This document shows, piece after piece, positions 1 to 11,689 of a stretch of DNA of 64,000 bases. Position 1 is the first letter of the stretch. Each line of letters starts with the position of its first letter. The stretch lies in the NCBI GenBank assembly GCA_000827265.1, contig KN834788.1, forward strand, positions 1 through 64,000, in the 5' to 3' direction. Source of the DNA: Collybiopsis luxurians FD-317 M1 (taxonomy: Eukaryota > Basidiomycota > Agaricomycetes > Agaricales > Omphalotaceae). The notes under the pieces were generated by a model that saw nothing but the letters and a program-made list of their open reading frames with translations, did no database searches and was not told the origin of the DNA. A program made the translations under genes and the position numbers.

Positions 1-3000
1 TTATGAGTTGATTACACTTCCGCAGATGAATTTGTATGGGACAACTTGAGCTTGGGTGGTAAATATGTTTTTGCTTATTCTGAGAGATTGACGTTGCCAT
101 ATATGGTCAAATTGGTATTACGCCTAATAATATGGATGAGGAGAATATTTTTTCTCACATATGTTGGGTGTTTGGGATAGCCATTCATGAGATATCCACT
201 GAATACTGCCAAAATTGTGGTGTTTTTGCTTAGCCGCCTACCGTGAGAAGAAGTGAGTGTGACCGTGGGAAATTCAGTACGCTTAGGGGGAATATGTCAT
301 ACTAGATGATGGTATTTCCATTTTTGGCATATGTGACTTTTTGGGCTCAAACGAGACGAAATACTGAAAAAGAGTTAAAGTTGATACTTTGTCAAGCAAT
401 AAATTAATAGGATTTGGAGAAGAGTGAGGAACTGAATGACTACATTCTGACAAGCAAGGAGTGGGGAATCAGGAAGAGAGATCCCTGTGTACAGGTGGTA
501 TACTAACAAGCATCCTGTTTGAATAATATAAACCGCCAAGCAACTCCCGCAGGGCATAGCGATAGGCGAACATTCGAAGGAAAGCGAATAGATTGGTTGC
601 TGTGGCTAGTAGATGTGGCCTTGAGTTTGGTACGAAAAACTCAATAAAGCCCGAGCAGAGCGAACGAGTATCCAGCGTGGCGATTGAAGGGTCAAGTAAA
701 AAATGAAGGTAAAGACCTGAAAAGATTCCCCATTGAGAAGGTTCGTATGACTCAAAAATTGACTCGTACCTTTTGTTTATAGATTTAAATGTGAGAACCG
801 TATGGAATAGTCGAATTCCAAGGTTGACGACTCGCGTCACCAGAGCAACGGAAGCGGTAGCGCTTTGCATGACGCTAGGTGGGCTCAAGAGAACGAGAAA
901 ACCGTAGTGTTCCTGCAATCCAAGCGTTCCTCATTTTTCCTTTCTTCATCCCTCATGCCATCTCCAACGTTCCTTCCTTCCAGGCATCTTTCCTAGATGG
1001 CTTCGATCCGGTGATTACTGCGAAAACGGTTGGATGGCTTCTAGCGGAATCGTATATGCAAAGTTGGGAGCGTGAAAGATCCTCAGGGTGCCGAGTACCG
1101 ATGGAGGAAAAGGAGGAACGAGTTGTCGACCAAGAAGAGGTTGTTGAGCCAAATTTATTTGGGCCGGAGATGGGAGCGAGGACGAGGATGGCGGTGGATG
1201 ATGATGGTAGAAAGCAAGATGTGGGCATCAAACGGATACCCACGCTGATGACAGATGGATCCGAAGAACGTTCTCGGCCGTCTGCGCGAAAATTTGATAA
1301 CCTCCCAGCCGAAACGGTAAACGAGGGGAGCGCGAAGGTCATCCTATCGTGTCCATGTTTGAGACTGTATCTAGGGTCGAGTTACAGGGCACAGACGACA
1401 CTAAACAAGGAGGTGGGCTATGGAACAAGTAGGAAATTAGAAAAGGGCAGTGAAGTTAGACGTTACCTCTCGTATAGGCCACCGATCCACGGGCATACCA
1501 GAATTATGAGATAGTCTGCTCTCCATGCAGTGATGCCGTGCAGCTAAATATCTCCCGATCGATCGAGGTCGAGGATACCGTTCGTGTGCTCGAGGGAGAG
1601 ACATGTGAGATCTTCAGCTGCTGACTGAAGCTAGACGGCCAGAGTAGATGCGAAACTCTTGTGGAATGGACAGGTCCAGAGGGGTCGCGAAGACAAGTGA
1701 AGGATACGACTTGAGGTTGAGATTTCGGGATATTTCGAAACTATGAGCCAGAACGATAGAATTAGTTTGATGAAGAAACCGGACGAGATCAGAAAAAGGA
1801 TACCTTTATGCCCGTTCTTCGACTCATTCGATCCAACGTACAAATCCGTTTCCTGCCCTTTTTCCGTGAGCAACCGTTCATTTGAAGTTGAATACGCAGT
1901 CGCAAGCTGGAACGAACCCTCTTCAGCTGTTCTTGCGGTCCGTCAATGGTGGCCCCGTGTATAATTCGCGGTCGTTTGAGCGAATTTGGCTCGAGTTGTC
2001 TTGCAATACCGTATGTCGGCAATGTTCGATAGGGAGAATTGCGCAAACTGCGCTCGAATCGTCCTATAGTTTGGGCATTTGAGACGGTATCGAGGAAAGA
2101 GATATCGGATACGAACGTGTAAGTAAATCCATTGTTGGAACCGCGTTGAAGACATCAAGATTGGCGTTGTTAGCAGCGATAAGAGCATCCCAATCAGCTC
2201 TCGGATAGTTCTTTCCAGGTACCGTGGAGGGAAATAGCTAGAGGCTTGACGAGAATAGAGGAAACGAGGGAGAGTTTGGGCAGTCTTACCTCGGATTCGT
2301 GTCCCAAAAATCACGAGTACGTTAGCATCTGTTCGTCCCCGTCAAGTCTCCGAAATTCAAAGTCGAAGACGCGACATTGGGAGTCCGGGTACTCTTGCTC
2401 TGGAGACGCGCACGCACGCACACTATACGACAAGAAAAAAAAGCGTTACTGGAGGTAGGCCTTATGGGATCTCTCGCATTTGAAGAGATTCACAAATTAT
2501 GAATTGGAAGTAAAAATATTGATACAATCGCAGGTAAGAAGATAAACAGAACAAAACTGCAACGGAAAGAAACGGAAATTAGTTCAATGAAGAAAGCAAA
2601 CGAAACTGAACCTACTTTACGCCCTGTGCCTAATCTCGACGACATATCCAAGTGATTCTCCACAGGTTCTACCCTTCTAAAACGATATTAATCTATTTTT
2701 ACGGGTGTAAACGCGGCCTTGGTGAATCTTCGAGAGTTCCGATTTCTACATCTTGAGTTTCGCAGCTTGAGGATTATCATATAAGCATCCAGGATATAGA
2801 GTAGCAGCGTGAAAAAGGAGAAAGTTATGGAGGGGAAATAAAATGAGGTGGGTGTACGAGGAAGAAGTAAACGAGCAGTTAGACGCTCAAGGCACCCTTT
2901 CGTATAGACGCTTGGTGGGCGTCAAAGTCCATCTTTGCCTTCGGCTCTCACCTTCAATTCCGCAACTCCTCCAACGAGACTTTCCAGCGAAGGGTTACTA

Positions 3001-5822
3001 TGGGTTGATGAATATAATATACAGAAGAGATGAGGTTTAGGGCTACCGAATCAGTGTGTGCAACAAAAGCAGGACAAAGAGCTTCGGAATCGCAAGGTAT
3101 GGTTTTATTTTATTCGTTTCTTTCATTTGGCTAACGATTAAGTGTTATCTGCATAGTTTAAATCACCTCTACTTGCCTTGCCATCGCGACCCTTGACTCG
3201 CTTCCACGCTGCTCAGCTCAACTTCCAAATGAAGGTAGAAGTGAATGGAGGATGCGCGCATGGAGGAAGAGCTTTCCAAGTTGAGATGAGGTCGACGGTC
3301 AACGGCTTCCTGAAAGAGGGAATAAAGGAGCGTGTAAGTAGATTTATTGGTACGGCAGTCTCCCCTTCTGCTTGTAACATCCCAACGCACGATTTTCTTA
3401 GAGTTTTAGTTAGGCATTAGAATAACTATCCCGGAATTTTTACTACTGCTATGTGAGACGAGCAGTTTGCTTTACGAAGCAGCCTGGGTCCAGTCTATTA
3501 ATTCGTAAGATATACAGATACGGGTACGTGAGTCGTTTATTTTTTTGATGTTCGTTTGGCACAGGCCGGAAAGAGTGCCGTTTTCCTGCGGTGAGTCTCA
3601 ACAGAAGAGACAGAGGAGAGGTCTTGGTTTTGATTCCGTCAAGTAAGGTGGGTTGGATATGCGAGAGACTTCAGCATTGGCTACAGAAAATTCGCCACTG
3701 CTGTAGGCAACGTGCATAGATCCCAAGGTATGTAGATCGATGTTGCTTCAGGTGTTATTGAGCCATCAAGCACAGTAGTGAGGATGTGGCGGCAATAACA
3801 GGGTAATGAGGATTCGTCCTTCGGCAAAGCCTTGGGAATGTATGATTCGTTCAGGTTACTTGCCCGTTGACTCACTGAGTATCGGCACAAGGTATTCATT
3901 AAACCGCTCACCCATCGTCAAGGTGCACCGTTGCTAATCTATTAGAATCCAAGGCTACTATATATACTGCTCCCACCGTCCCTGGTAAGTGCTTTCTGCG
4001 GCAACTTGAACTCAAATTAGAATGACCATGAGCTTACTTGCTCAAAAACCACCAGCGTCAGAAATTCAGGCTCCTCTGGTAGCTCTGAGCGCACTCTCAT
4101 CTGCCTTCGAAACTTACTTAATATGCGGCGGATCCCCTAGTTTTCAGAGTTTAGTTTAGGTAGAACGGATCATTTGCAAGTTTGGATTTTTTTGCCTCGA
4201 GTGAGACGTAAATCGTTTCGTTGTGAATTGAAATTCGGAAGGCTTATTGATTTCAATGTTTGGTACATCTCAGTTTGTCAGGTAAAACTCAAACTCATAC
4301 TCAGATTCGTACTACTTTTCCTAGCGCTGGATCTCACTCGGTATAGCTTTTCAGCACACCGATTTAGATATTTAGGACTCCTTACTGGGGAGTGGGCTAC
4401 AATTTCGGTGAGTTGGACTTCATTTATGGCGAGAAGCGATGATTTCAGTCGCTGAAGGGTGATAAACACACTTAACAACGAGTTTCATTGAACGCCCGCG
4501 GGTAAGAGCCTTCTTTCAAGGTTCAAATCTTTAACTGTTGATTGTCAGCCCGAATCTTATATCTCGCTGAACTTAATATTGTTTCATCCGATATGCACAC
4601 CTGAGTCACCTCGAATACAAGCATCTAATAATTTTTTTAGTGACATTCTCCAGCCCTATAAGAGCTATGCTACGCGTTTTTCTGCTCTTCATTCATGAAG
4701 TAGTTTTCAGTTGAAGGCGTACACGCAACTGCGTGCTGAGACGAATCCATTTCTGGTGTTTCTTGCGTTGTTTATCGTGCGCTATCTGGGAGGGTCTGAG
4801 GGCGAATTGAAGGTAGACGCGTACATTGGATGGACGTGAAAGCGTCGACGAGGGTTTGTGGGCCGCCGCGGCCGGCAAGAGATAAGTCCGTCCGGATTTG
4901 ATTTCTCAATTGACTATTCTTGGCCTACGAGCCCTTTACTTGTGAATAATCCTGTGAGAGATGGAGGATTTACTCGAGGAAACAACCTGCGTGGCGAAAT
5001 TACTAGATGCTCGGGAGTATCCACTGAAGTATCTATCCAGTCAGCACCCGGCTGATTATCAACAGGGCTGCGGACATCGGGAACGTGATCAGTGTTTTCA
5101 AGGCCACCTGAGCTCGCATCTTTTGTCCATCCAGCTTCTCTTTACTCAGCAGCGACAAGGCTATTCATAAATCTATCATAAACTTGAGAATGTGTCACTT
5201 GCAACGAACCCTAATAGGCATAATGTGGCGATACGTAGAACTCCTGAAATGTGAAAATTGCTGGAATGAGAGGGTAACTAACTCGCTGTGATAAGTAAGG
5301 CCATCTCTTTAAAATTTTAGCTCATACCTCGCAGTTTCGATGCTTGTAGATGACAAAACCTCCCCTTTTGCTGGTAAAACCGGAGATTCGCCACATATTC
5401 GCCTACGCACAGAGATGTTAGAGCACGGAAGCAAATGAACCGCCTCATTTCAAGCACTATCAATGATCGTCACATATGTTTTTTTTCCGAGATTCTGCCA
5501 CTTCTAGATTTCTATTTTCGCGACCGCACAGTCAAGTTGAGGGCTTATGACCTGCTATATACCATGTAAGGCACCTCAGGAAAATTCGACGATAACGTTT
5601 GTTTTCTTGTTAGTGGAATACAAACTTAGAATCCTTTCAAACACCTGAAGATGAGGCAGGGTGGGTAAAACAAATGTTTTCTTTGTATAGGAGCAGACCT
5701 GTTGGATGAGAAGCATTTCTGTGTGCTTACTGTCTACTCTTTTTGCGCTTTCACCTGGAGATGCATTGGTAGATAATTTATTTAAGCAGGCGGTACACAC
5801 AGCTATCGAAAGGCATACATTC
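1..5822. other. Gene-poor interval, no supported gene
   Basis: Several open frames exist here (for example 879-1514 plus and 469-918 minus), but none shows a recognisable motif, a convincing splice structure or a supporting context. I see no tRNA or rRNA. The stretch looks like diverged intergenic or repeat-derived DNA. Confidence 0.5.
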
Positions 5823-6679
5823 TTAGGTAGCGAATTGAGGATATGGAATAAAAGTGGCATTTGGAACGCTGCGCACAGTCTCCCACTCCTTTGCACTATT
5901 CAACAGCCACTCGTTAACCTCTACAGAGTCAGAAACGCAGGTTAAAAGGTAACGGGGAATTTCTGGTTTGCCTAGCTGGTACCCATCAATATATACACAC
6001 TGCATTCTCCTCGAGTCCTTCATGTATCGACCCTCAATTCGGATGCAGGTTGATCCAAGTATGAGAAGACCACGCAAAACATACTTTCGATACTGTGAAG
6101 CGTTGTTTCGGTTACCTATGTAGGAAAAATACTCCTCGATCTGTTGGGTCGCATCTACAATACGGAGGTTGTCCCGCTTGAGTTCCACGACCACTAAGAT
6201 TACTTGCTGAAAGTTATGCATGACTTTCGTCACAATAAAGTCAATCTCTTTTCTGCCCTTTCCAAAAAAGACGTTTCGTTGATGAGAGACAACGGTTCCA
6301 CCCATGGAATCGATGGATAAATCGGCATCTTGAGCTTCAATCGAAGCCATGGAAGTGTCAGGATCGTCGAGATCTGTCACTTCTGCGACTTCCGGCATAA
6401 AAAGGGCCTGAGGCTTGGTCATGAAGCGCGCAGATGTGGGAAAAATCCAGGTAAGTCTAGCATTGGTGGGCGCATAGAGGGAGTGCTCTCGAGGCACGCC
6501 CTCCAGGTTAAGCAATCGTGGGTTCAGGAACATTTTGTCGTAGTATTGGTGAACCCAATCCGAATCATTTCCCTAGATAAAGTAAGGTCAGTCAAGTCAT
6601 AAGATACATGTTGTGAACGAACCGCAAGCTCATAGGAGAAGGGTAAAACACCCGCTGTACTCCTTGTAGTTCGAGGCAT
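5823..6679 (-). CDS. Hypothetical protein with PD-(D/E)XK nuclease-like motif
   Basis: Two exons on the minus strand: 6679-6623 and 6572-5823, with a 50-nt intron (GTTCGT...TATCTAG). The junction is phase 0 and gives 268 residues starting MPRTTRSTAGVLPFSYELA. Residues about 127-151 read EIDF...VILVVVELKRD. This is the D-(x)n-ExK arrangement of the restriction-endonuclease-like fold, with D130, E149 and K151 as candidate metal ligands. A Q-rich helix (ATQQIEEYF, about 160-168) and a following hydrophobic strand also fit that fold. The substrate is unknown and catalytic activity is inference. It is transcribed divergently from the small gene at 7029 across a 350-bp promoter. The same layout recurs at 16269-17686. 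The first exon is short, but the splice sites and continuous frame make the model credible. Confidence 0.7.
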
Positions 6680-7028
6680 GGCAGAAAGAGGTGCGGAAAG
6701 CAATCAGTGAGATAATTCGGTGACAGGACCACAAAGATGTTCGTGATCGACCGTTTATCGTCTGACGAGAAATAACCGCACTTATAAGGTAGTGAGAGAG
6801 ATCAAAATTGGGTGGAAAACAGAGTGAAGAGATTAAATTGACTGATATATTGCTAGGTACAACCAACCTCGAGGCTGTCTCCGGATCGCTGCCTCATCTC
6901 CAGATCGTCGGCCCGTCATGCAACTCAGTCATATGACCCAATACCCTCACGTGGGAGTGTTTGTTGGAATTCTGCTTGTATAAAATCTCGTTCAGTCTGA
7001 TCTTTCACTACTACTAACCTACTCTGCA
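6680..7028. promoter_or_regulatory. Bidirectional promoter with CACGTG and TATA box
   Basis: This spacer lies between two start codons facing away from each other. It holds a palindromic CACGTG at 6948-6953, the core of bHLH-type binding sites, and TATAAAA at 6979-6985, 44 bp before the plus-strand ATG. The CACGTG is directly visible; binding by a bHLH factor is inference. Confidence 0.5.
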
Positions 7029-7615
7029 ATGTTGAAAGCCGGCGGATGGATAATTTCTCGCAAAGCTGCGCTCGACTGGTTTGAAAAACATGCTGGTACT
7101 GTCAACTTGGCAGAGCTCCCTCACTCGCCACATATTCGCTCACACATCCTTACCTTCTGGGATATTCGCAATGAGGCGAATTGTCCACCACCTTTCAAAC
7201 GGCATCAAGTCACCTATTTCATGTATCCAAAGGTAATACCGTTCTTTAATTTCTGCTTCTGATTCATAGCTTTGAATTTCTTTATTAGTTAACTCCAGAG
7301 AATTGGGGAGATAGCGTCTGTTTTCTCGTTTCCCGACTATATCGGAGTAGCACCGACACTTGGAACAACTACAAGGGCTTAGACATGAGGGAACAGGACC
7401 ATGCTCTTTTCGAGAGAGTGACGCATGACGGCCTCGCCCTCGGCGAGTGGATCACTATAGCAGATCCTTGGGAGGATGACTGGCCATTTTATAAAAGACA
7501 TCCTGGTAAAAGATGCCCTCCAGATCCTGATGTTGAGGCGATTGAGACGAGAGTAAGGGAGAAAAGGGAGGAAGCCGTTAGGCTAGGTTTACCTGCACCT
7601 AATATTGGATTATAG
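7029..7615 (+). CDS. Small hypothetical protein, divergent partner of nuclease-like gene
   Basis: Two exons, 7029-7232 and 7289-7615, are separated by a 56-nt intron (GTAATA...TTTATTAG) and encode 176 residues. The N-terminus reads GWIISRKAALDWFEKH, and the C-terminus ends in a charged helix (about residues 153-170) after DPWEDDWPFYKRHPGK. There is no signal peptide and no membrane segment. I do not recognise the family. The N-terminal pattern G-aromatic-x-I-x-R-[KR] followed by an acidic/aromatic helix resembles the start of the small protein at 17168 (GYAIDRRKVAEYLE), which is also divergent from a PD-(D/E)XK-like gene. Distant homology is therefore possible. A TATA box lies 44 bp upstream of the ATG. 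Confidence 0.75.
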
Positions 7616-8257
7616 GTGCCAATTGTTCATTAATTGTAATTTAAAAGCCAAATGCTCGTTTGTGTCGCATCGAACTCCTTCGTAGCATGAAAACTAGCCA
7701 TGAAGACATTGTAATAATTTACCGATAGAAAATTGCCTGTTCGGCGAGGAAATTTCTCAAAATCTTGTCCGGCTGGAGGTCGTAATCTTCCATCTCACTA
7801 TTTATTACGGTTTTACTTTACGACTAAGTGGCGATTGGGGCGAGTAACTGTTACATCACAATCTATTAATATGAACTCTTCCCGAAACCCGACCAGTGCT
7901 CGAATCTCTCCTAGATATCAATCTCTGGGATGTTCCCTACCCGTATATTGCTTCCACCGTAGAACCTAGTTAGTACACCCTTTCTGTGTATCTTGACCAA
8001 TGACAGCGAAAGTCATCTCAGGGTAATCGATGTTACTTCCTTTACTGGAAGGAGGATCGGCAGACTGGTCGTTGGGTAAAACGATAATACTATGGTGAAC
8101 TTACCTACTACGGCGTCATCGTTCAGGAGGGTTGCTTAAATAAGCTTTATCTGCAAAAGCGTTAATTCCAGAAAAATAAACCGGGTATTTTGACTCGAGA
8201 TGGAAGTTTCTATTGACCTTACATGTCAAAAATGGTGACCGGGCGACGCCCTAATCG

Positions 8258-8461
8258 ATGGATGAGAAGATTTTGCTTGGATTGGACGTACACATGAAAC
8301 GTAGGTATGGAGATATGGGTGATCCGGATCGTCTGAAAGCTGCAGCATTTCCCAAAATAATTACGGATTGTTCGCCTCGAGTCAAAAGTGTCGCGTGCAG
8401 CGAGCATACAGTCTTCATAGTCTCTAATCGAAGACTAGTTGAGACCACTAAGGAGGTGTAA
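8258..8461 (+). repeat. Dispersed repeat, partner at 48.78-48.96 kb
   Basis: The DNA at about 8262-8440 (GCTTGGATTGGAC, then GGTATGGAGAT and AGCATTTC) recurs in the same order at about 48780-48960. The left copy keeps a 67-codon open frame but the right copy does not, so I treat this as repeat DNA and not as a gene. Confidence 0.5.
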
Positions 8462-8724
8462 ATGTGAGAACCATTCACTTATTTCAAGTCCTGACAATCG
8501 ACGTTGTTTATATACCTGCTCTTCAAACGTAAATTCCTTGCCCCAGCTTGCGGTTACAAAGCTGGAAAACGTGGGTTTCATATTATGGCGCACATTGTAA
8601 GCGGTATGCCTATTCGGAGTGCTGTATGCTTGGAGGCTCGGAAGAGGAAAAAGTTGGCGTCGAGGGACCGATGGGTGTGGTTGAGAGGAATGTTGTGTGG
8701 CCACCAGAATGATCACATCGGTTA

Positions 8725-9020
8725 CGAAACACGATGACCACGAAACTGGTGCGATGAGGATGATGGTCGAATCCAATGGAGACGAGGGCTAGAAGGCATC
8801 GAGTCAGATTGGATTCAATGACCGAATCTGGTTCGTACCTTCAGTTCATAGGTTCGAACCACAGACCAGACTTCCGTCGCCAAGTAAAAGACATGTACAT
8901 TCGAGAACGCTTCCTCCCCTAACCTCCACACCGTATTCCGTGGAACGAACCGTATTTTTCCTACTTGAACCTGCAAGAGCAGAATTGACCAAGGAGGAGC
9001 GGACGAAGGGGCGAAAACAA
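8725..9020 (+). repeat. Dispersed repeat family R, copy 1
   Basis: This segment is collinear with about 43805-44110 (shared GGGCTAGAAGG, TCGAGTCAGA, TCTGGTTCGTACCTTC, TTGACC(A/G)AGGAGGAG). Related pieces occur in inverted orientation at 13855-14170 and around 46440-46660. No intact frame is shared between copies. Confidence 0.65.
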
Positions 9021-9029
9021 AGTAGTATC

Positions 9030-10480
9030 ATTGTTTCACGCATTCAAAGTACAGCAGATACCGGAACCTTTAGGAAGAGCCCTAGTCAGTTCTCGACAAG
9101 GAAGATATTTCACGGAAGAACGTACCAGGATAGCGATTCATATTCAAGACCCACAGTCAGAAAAAAACGCCGAGGTCTTTCTCTGTAGCTCAAACCACCT
9201 CTCCCACACCTCTACACGCAGTCGCTGAGTAAACTCGATCCTGTAATCTTTTCGACATCTACTCGTTAGCATATTCCAGACTGTCGTTATCTGTAGCCGC
9301 TGTACTTCCAAATACCATCGAATTCGCTAGGCTGCGATAGCTGCAGGAGTAATCAAAACTCCTACTACGTAGAGTCAGTATTGACAACGACGAGATAGAC
9401 GGGAGGGCAAGGTACCCGAGTTCCGCTCTCAGCATCCATATTCGCCGTAACCTTCATTGTAAAAAAGAAAAAGTCGCAGTGACAGGCTCAACGGCACGCG
9501 AGCTATAGCACTGTCTCAGGTATTTAAAGTATCAAGTAGATACCGGAAGCTTTAAGAAGAGATTTAGTCAATTTTTGAAAAGGAAAAACGTTAAGCGGAA
9601 GACCCACAGTCTGCAAAAAATGGCTTAGAACATCATATCCCACACTCTACAGGCAGTCGCTGAACAAAGGACCTTCCATACCCGATGCCGTAGTCTTTTC
9701 AGCATCTACTTGTTCGCTTGCTGCGCAGTTAAGCACAACAGAGTGTCGGGAGGGAAATTGTAACGGTTGAGGGAGTTCCGCGTGATTACCGGCACGGAAG
9801 AGCAAGTCTTTCGTCAGAACTTCCATAGGTGACTGCCAAATTGACGCGAGAGGTTACCGCGGTGGGATGAATTGAGATAGAGCGTCCGAGAGGCATCATC
9901 ATATGAAGGAAAGAGTTTGGGAGCGAGAACTTGGAGTAGAAAGCAAAACGCGGTTCTGGTGAGTCCTAATGGCAAGGATAACACTAAGTGAGGAGAATTA
10001 TTCGAGCGCTGAATGCTCAGAACCGACAGAAAGAAATGAGGATGTTAATCCACGATGTCCTCCATGGTTTCTGTCTTTTTCCATAATAGCTGTCAGTGCG
10101 AGGTTGAGTACTTGAATGAGTATCAACTGAGAATCCAAGCCAATTTACGAGCGTCTCACACAGTCAAAGACGGCCATACGTGATGCATGACTGCTCAGCC
10201 TTGGAAAAAAAAAAAGAGTCTTTCCAATCCATACTTGTTAGCACTGCCAAAGACGGCAACACAATCAAGCCAGGAATGAACAAGAAATGGAGGGAAAGAA
10301 AAACAAATAATTGAATAGCCTACCTTTGAATGGAATTTTTCGCTGATAGTTGAGGGTGGTGGTCGTGGCGGTGGAACAGGAAATGAATAAACAAAGAAAC
10401 AAGGGTTAATGCGATCACGCTACAATAATTTGGGCGCCCTTTCGAAACGCGTCCTGCTCCTGACACGTTCTTTCTTGACA
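9030..10480. repeat. Left arm of a ~1.4-kb inverted repeat (partner 51.39-52.83 kb)
   Basis: Read forward, this arm matches the reverse complement of about 51390-52830 over most of its length. Shared landmarks, in order, include GGCTGCGATAGCTGC, GCTCTCAGCATCCATATTCG, GACAGGCTCAACGGC, TACCGCGGTGGGA, GGTGGTCGTGG and GAAACGCGTCC. The arm is internally repeated: the segment at about 9030-9280 recurs at 9515-9750. Similarity is high in parts (near-identical over tens of bases at 9330-9500) and broken by indels elsewhere. Confidence 0.8.
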
Positions 10481-11689
10481 CTTCAGATTTCAAAGCCGAA
10501 AAAATCTATCACAGTGTATTCCTATATTCGTTGCTCAAGTCCAAACATTTTGATTTATAAATATATATAAATATCAATGAAGTCAGTGAGGCGTGGAGTG
10601 TGAGAATAAGCTGTCGTGCCTTTTGTTTGTACTTGCTTGAATTTAAAGACCAATTTCATCAGGTTGTCTCCCACCTCGCCACTCAACGCCACTCCCCTTT
10701 CTGGTGTCGACCGTTTGTTTCTGCTCATGGTTCTTAACATCCATCTTCCGAAACGTAAATCAATGCCAAATCTTATCTAACCTTCTAAGGATAAAAACCG
10801 AACCGATTTCCGGGAGTGGCCTCCACCTTTGCCACACAATGAGCTTACCGAGAGTCCTTCATTTGTACCACGTAATGTTCTTAGGGAGTAATTTCCCATT
10901 TTGCGCTACAACCCAGGCATCAATTCAAAAATCCAGAACAACCCAAACTACGCGCAGAAAGAAGATACAAGATATTTTGAGTTTCGGTCATGTTCAGTAA
11001 TTTGAAACCGCCTAAGAGAAGGGAAAGAAATGGAAGCAGAAACCAACCAATTGGCAAGACATGGCGATACTCGCAGCTTTAAAGTTTCGCGCTCCGCCGA
11101 CACTTTCACGCACCGTGAATCAGCCAAATGTTCGTTCGCATATCCATCTATTGCGTCTAAACCTGGAAATACAACTGGCAGTCGCCTGGATAAGCTAGGA
11201 CCCATCAGCATAGCCTACAATGGAAAAAAAATAACATTTCCGTTCAGCACATTCTTACCTAGACCATCGTAATTGCAAGAAAAAACCTCGTCATGAATCC
11301 TTTTACCGAGATTCACAGCAACAAAAGACTTCGCACCCGGACTGTGTTAGTAGGCTCTACATGTTGTTGAGTCTTTAGCAAGATGTATCAACAGATATCG
11401 TCTACCGTGTTTGTGCGTAACGAGCAGAAAAAATCAACAAACACGTACCCCACCTTAACGGAAGATGTATCACGCCAATCAAGACCCTGCGCTAACATCG
11501 ATAGAGCGAGTCAATAGACACTCACGAATCTAATAAGAAAGGAAAAACAATATATTGTCCGACTGTGTACCAACAACCTTAGAACGAAGTTTCCATTAGC
11601 ATCTAATGCGAGGATAGGGAAGGGATAACCTACCAAACTATTTACACCCATAGCTCCATGAACGAGTCATCCACTGTACCAGAAAACAC

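Noticed and set aside
879..1514. 211-codon frame near the left end
   Set aside because: No motif, no homologous copy with the frame kept and no splice context; cannot be supported.
8845..8870. GGTTCGAACC resembling the T-arm of a tRNA
   Set aside because: It recurs within repeat copies with changes (43920, 44205) and there is no matching acceptor stem or anticodon arm.
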